Below, piece after piece: positions 61,630 to 64,000 of a stretch of DNA of 64,000 bases. Under the pieces are notes generated by a model. It made no database searches. It worked only from the letters and a program-made list of their open reading frames with translations, and was not told the origin of the DNA. Each line of letters starts with the position of its first letter. Position 1 is the stretch's first letter. Source of the stretch: CAWCKS01 sp963763485 (GTDB taxonomy: Bacteria > Pseudomonadota > Alphaproteobacteria > Rhizobiales > Xanthobacteraceae); assembly GCA_963763485.1 (NCBI GenBank), contig CAVXOW010000008.1, forward strand, positions 124,001 through 188,000. The letters are read 5' to 3'. Position numbers and translations under genes: made by a program.

Positions 61630-62816
61630 TCACGTGCCCGGCAGGTTGAGGATGCGCTTGGCGACGATCCCGAGCATGACCTCGGAGGTGCCGCCCTCGA
61701 TCGAGTTCGCCTTGGTGCGCAGCCAGCTTTTCGCTGTACGGCCGTGCTCTGAGCGCTCGCTCTCCCACTCAAGTGCGTCCGAGCCGCCCATGTCCATGAA
61801 CAGCTCGTGGCGGCGCTTGTTCAGCTCGGAGCCGTAGTACTTCATGGCTGAGGAGAACGCCGGATGGGCCTGGCCGACCTTGACCTGGTCGGAGGCGCGC
61901 TCGGCGGCGAGCGCAAAGGCGACTTCATCGACCTCGAACTTCGCCAGACTCGCGCGCAACAGCGAATTCGGCGAGCTTGCCTTCCTTGTCGACCCCAACC
62001 GTCGAGGTCGCGATCTCGCTCATCGAGCGTTTTGAGCCCCGGTCGCCGATGCCGCTGATCGAGTCGCGCTCGAACTGCAACACGTACTTGGCGACGTCCC
62101 AGCCCTTGTTGACGGTGCCCAAGACGTTCTTCTTCGGTACGCGGACATTGTCGAAGAAGGTTTCGCAGAACGGCGAGTAGCCGGAGATCAGGAGGATCGG
62201 CTTGGTGGTGACGCCCGGCAGTCCGCATATCGAACAGGAGGAATGAAATACCCTCGTGCTTCTTGGCCGAGAAATCGGTCCGGGTCAGGCAGAAGATCCA
62301 GTCGGCCTTGTTGGCGTAGGAGGTCCAGATCTTCTGGCCGTTGACGACATAATGGTCGCCGTCGAGGTCGGCGCGGGTCTGCAGCGAGGCGAGGTCGGAG
62401 CCGGAGTTCGGCTCCGAGTAGCCCTGGCACCAGCGGATCTCGCCGGAGCAAATCTTCGGCAAGTGCTCGCGCTTCTGCTCCTCGGTGCCGAATTTGAGCA
62501 GCGCCGGGCCAAGCATCATGATGCCGAACGAGCGCAGCGCCGGGCGCGCGCCGATCGCCGCCATCTCCTCGCGCACGATCTTGGCCTGGGCAGGATCAAG
62601 ACCGCCACCGCCGTATTCGGCCGGCCAGTGCGGCACGACCCACTTCTTGTCGCGCACCCGCTCGAACCAGACGCGCTGCGCCTCCGACTGGAAGCTCGGG
62701 TTGCGGCCGCCCCAGAAGGTGTCGCTTTCGACCAGCATCGGCTGGCGCATCTCCGGCGGACAGTTCTTCTCCAGCCAGTCGCGGGTTTCTTTGCGGAAGC
62801 TCTCGAGATCCGACAT
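61630..62816 (-). pseudogene. acyl-CoA dehydrogenase (PimC-like large type), two frame shifts
   Basis: Start 62816 (MSDLESFRKETRDWLEKNCPPEM) after AAAGGAAAA. The first frame has WCQGYSEPNSGSDLASLQT and YVVNGQKIWTSYANKADWIFCLTRTD up to FLLFDMRTAG; there a GGG that should be GG (near 62216) shifts the frame away from VTTKPILLISGYSPFCETFFDNVRVPKKNV. The next piece GTVNKGWDVAKYVLQFERDSISGIGDRG breaks near 61965, after KLAEF, and SLLRASLAKFEVDEVAFALAAERASDQVKVGQAHPAFSSAMKYYG resumes to NSIEGGTSEVMLGIVAKRILNLPGT and the stop. All domains are present in order, so the gene is either newly broken or mis-sequenced. Confidence 0.82.
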
Positions 62817-63009
62817 TGTATTTTCCTTTGGGACGCTTCTTTCGAATTGTTGCGACGACGGCGCGACACGCCGTCGATTTCGGGGTGACTTTAACGTGGG
62901 GAGATCGAAATTCAACCGAACGAGCCGCATAGCTTGCTCGCATTTGCGGCCGAAAATGGAGGCTCACTCGGCAAAGTTCGGTTTCGCCAGACGAAACCAA
63001 CGCGGGGAT

Positions 63010-64000
63010 TCAGGCGGTCTTCTTGAACGGGATCAAGATGATGACCGCGGCCGCGATCTCCATCGCCATGCAGAGCATGAACGACGCGGAATAGCTGCCG
63101 GAGAAATCACGCAGCCAGCCGACCACGCCGGGGCCGAACGCGTAGATCACCTGGTTGATCGCAACCGACAGGCCAACCAGCAAACCGAACGAAGCGGTTG
63201 AGAATTCGCGCGAGATGATCAGCGACGGCAACGTGATCAGGTTGCCGACCGAGAAGCCGAACAATGCGCAAGCCGCAAACACCGCGATTTCGTTGTCGGT
63301 CCGGATCAGCACGAGCAGCGCCAGCGACTGGCTGACGAACGATATCGCACTGATGATCCGTTGATTGAGCCGATCGATGAAGGTGCCGAGCACGAGCCGG
63401 CCGAGCACGGCGAACGCCGTCGTCGTTGCGACCGCAAGACTCGCATGCTGGGTGCCGATCTTCGGCTCGAGAAACGCAATCTGGTGGACGAGAAAGCCGA
63501 CCTGCGCGCCGATGCCGAACGCAAACGGCAGCGTCATGGTCCAGAACTGCAGGCTGCGCAGCGCGCGAGCACGCGTCCAGGGTTGTTCGGTGGTGGCGGC
63601 CTGGCCAGCCGCAGCCGGCGCGGCGTCCCTGGATCCAGGCGATTTGCCGACGCACAGCAGCGCCACCGCCACCAGCACCACTGCGGTCAGGCCTGCGGTG
63701 AGCAACATGGCGTCGGAGAAGCCGAAGCGGCTGACCAACGCGACCATCAGCGGGGTCAAGAGAATGCCGCCGAAGCTTGCGCCGGTCAGCGCCAGGCTGA
63801 TCGCGAGCCCGCGTTTCTCGACGAACCACAGGCCGGCGATGGTGGTGATCGAGCCGAGGCTCATCAGCATCCAGCCCATCGCCATCACGAGATAGGCGGC
63901 GAACAGCTGCCAGGGCGCGTCGACCTTCGCGATGATCGCGACCGCCAGGCTGAAGCAGACGGCGCCGCCGATCAGCACCTGGCGCGGGCCGAATCGCTTG
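63010..64000 (-). CDS. MFS transporter, N-terminus beyond the window edge
   Basis: The minus-strand frame is open from the window end; it begins KRFGPRQVLIGG, the conserved cytoplasmic loop between helices 2 and 3 (DRFGPR), so roughly the first 60-70 residues and two helices are missing. The visible 330 residues hold about ten membrane segments in two halves: MSLGSITTIAGLWFVEKRGLAISLALTGASFGGILLTPL, and after a cytoplasmic loop, FWTMTLPFAFGIGAQVGFLVHQIAFL, VLGRLVLGTFIDRLNQRIISAI. It resembles the oxalate/formate or monocarboxylate antiporter branch. An internal GTG at 63978 is not the likely start. It lies upstream of the dehydrogenase pair on the same strand and could import their substrate. 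Confidence 0.88.
   Translation of the reverse strand, partial: KRFGPRQVLIGGAVCFSLAVAIIAKVDAPWQLFAAYLVMAMGWMLMSLGSITTIAGLWFVEKRGLAISLALTGASFGGILLTPLMVALVSRFGFSDAMLLTAGLTAVVLVAVALLCVGKSPGSRDAAPAAAGQAATTEQPWTRARALRSLQFWTMTLPFAFGIGAQVGFLVHQIAFLEPKIGTQHASLAVATTTAFAVLGRLVLGTFIDRLNQRIISAISFVSQSLALLVLIRTDNEIAVFAACALFGFSVGNLITLPSLIISREFSTASFGLLVGLSVAINQVIYAFGPGVVGWLRDFSGSYSASFMLCMAMEIAAAVIILIPFKKTA

Overview
This window looks like a chromosomal segment of a high-GC alphaproteobacterium of the Bradyrhizobium/Rhodopseudomonas group. The evidence is a pimelate-type dicarboxylate degradation operon, many acyl-CoA dehydrogenases and Liv-type ABC systems, an MXKDX-repeat protein beside an ECF sigma factor, and several families of palindromic intergenic repeats of the kind common in these genomes. 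I saw no rRNA, tRNA, CRISPR array, insertion sequence, integrase or phage gene.

Layout. 1-8.8 kb: end of a degenerate SDR, then a minus-strand pim-type operon (pimF, pimA, pimC, pimD, an SDR, a small unknown protein), with a divergent IclR regulator at 8.9 kb. 9.9-22.1 kb: a Liv-type ABC transporter (two ATPases, two permeases) followed by six tandem paralogous substrate-binding proteins. Most of the six have their own promoter-like element and all but the first-to-second boundary logic aside, each is followed by a hairpin, so one membrane channel appears to be served by many receptors. 22.3-24.8 kb: a RidA/formamidase-like fusion protein and a glycerate kinase. 24.8-30.3 kb: a second Liv-type system (permease, permease-ATPase fusion, ATPase, convergent binding protein) with a MarR regulator and two similar candidate operators. 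30.4-32.9 kb: GYD protein, a frameshifted amidase and a DUF3237 protein.

33.2-38.8 kb: a stretch that looks less GC-rich, with an OsmC-like protein, CDF cation exporter, thiolase, AhpD-like protein, an arsC remnant and arsA. 38.9-44.4 kb: universal stress protein, a beta-CASP/MBL protein, an archaeal-type AMP/thymidine phosphorylase, a PRPP synthetase homologue and a HAD phosphatase, mostly overlapping as one operon. 44.6-48.4 kb: a small secreted protein, an indel-ridden exbB-exbD-tonB set and an indel-ridden ugpB. 48.7-54.3 kb: an orphan TRAP binding protein followed by a 1259-residue hybrid kinase with two kinase cores and an OmpR-type regulator, probably a sensory module. 54.5-57.5 kb: ECF sigma factor, small secreted proteins including the MXKDX protein, CcdA-like protein and a thioredoxin. 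57.7-60.3 kb: cyanide-insensitive type bd oxidase (CydA, CydB, a DUF2474 peptide). 60.3-64 kb: a second acyl-CoA dehydrogenase pair, one member frameshifted, and the start-truncated end of an MFS transporter.

Together the left third reads as uptake plus beta-oxidation of dicarboxylic or aromatic-derived acids. The thiolase expected inside the pim operon is absent there, though one is encoded at 34.7 kb. Five loci carry frame breaks with conserved protein on both sides; several lie in C, G or T runs, so sequence error is at least as likely as true gene decay. All family assignments are from reading the translated sequence; no database search was run.
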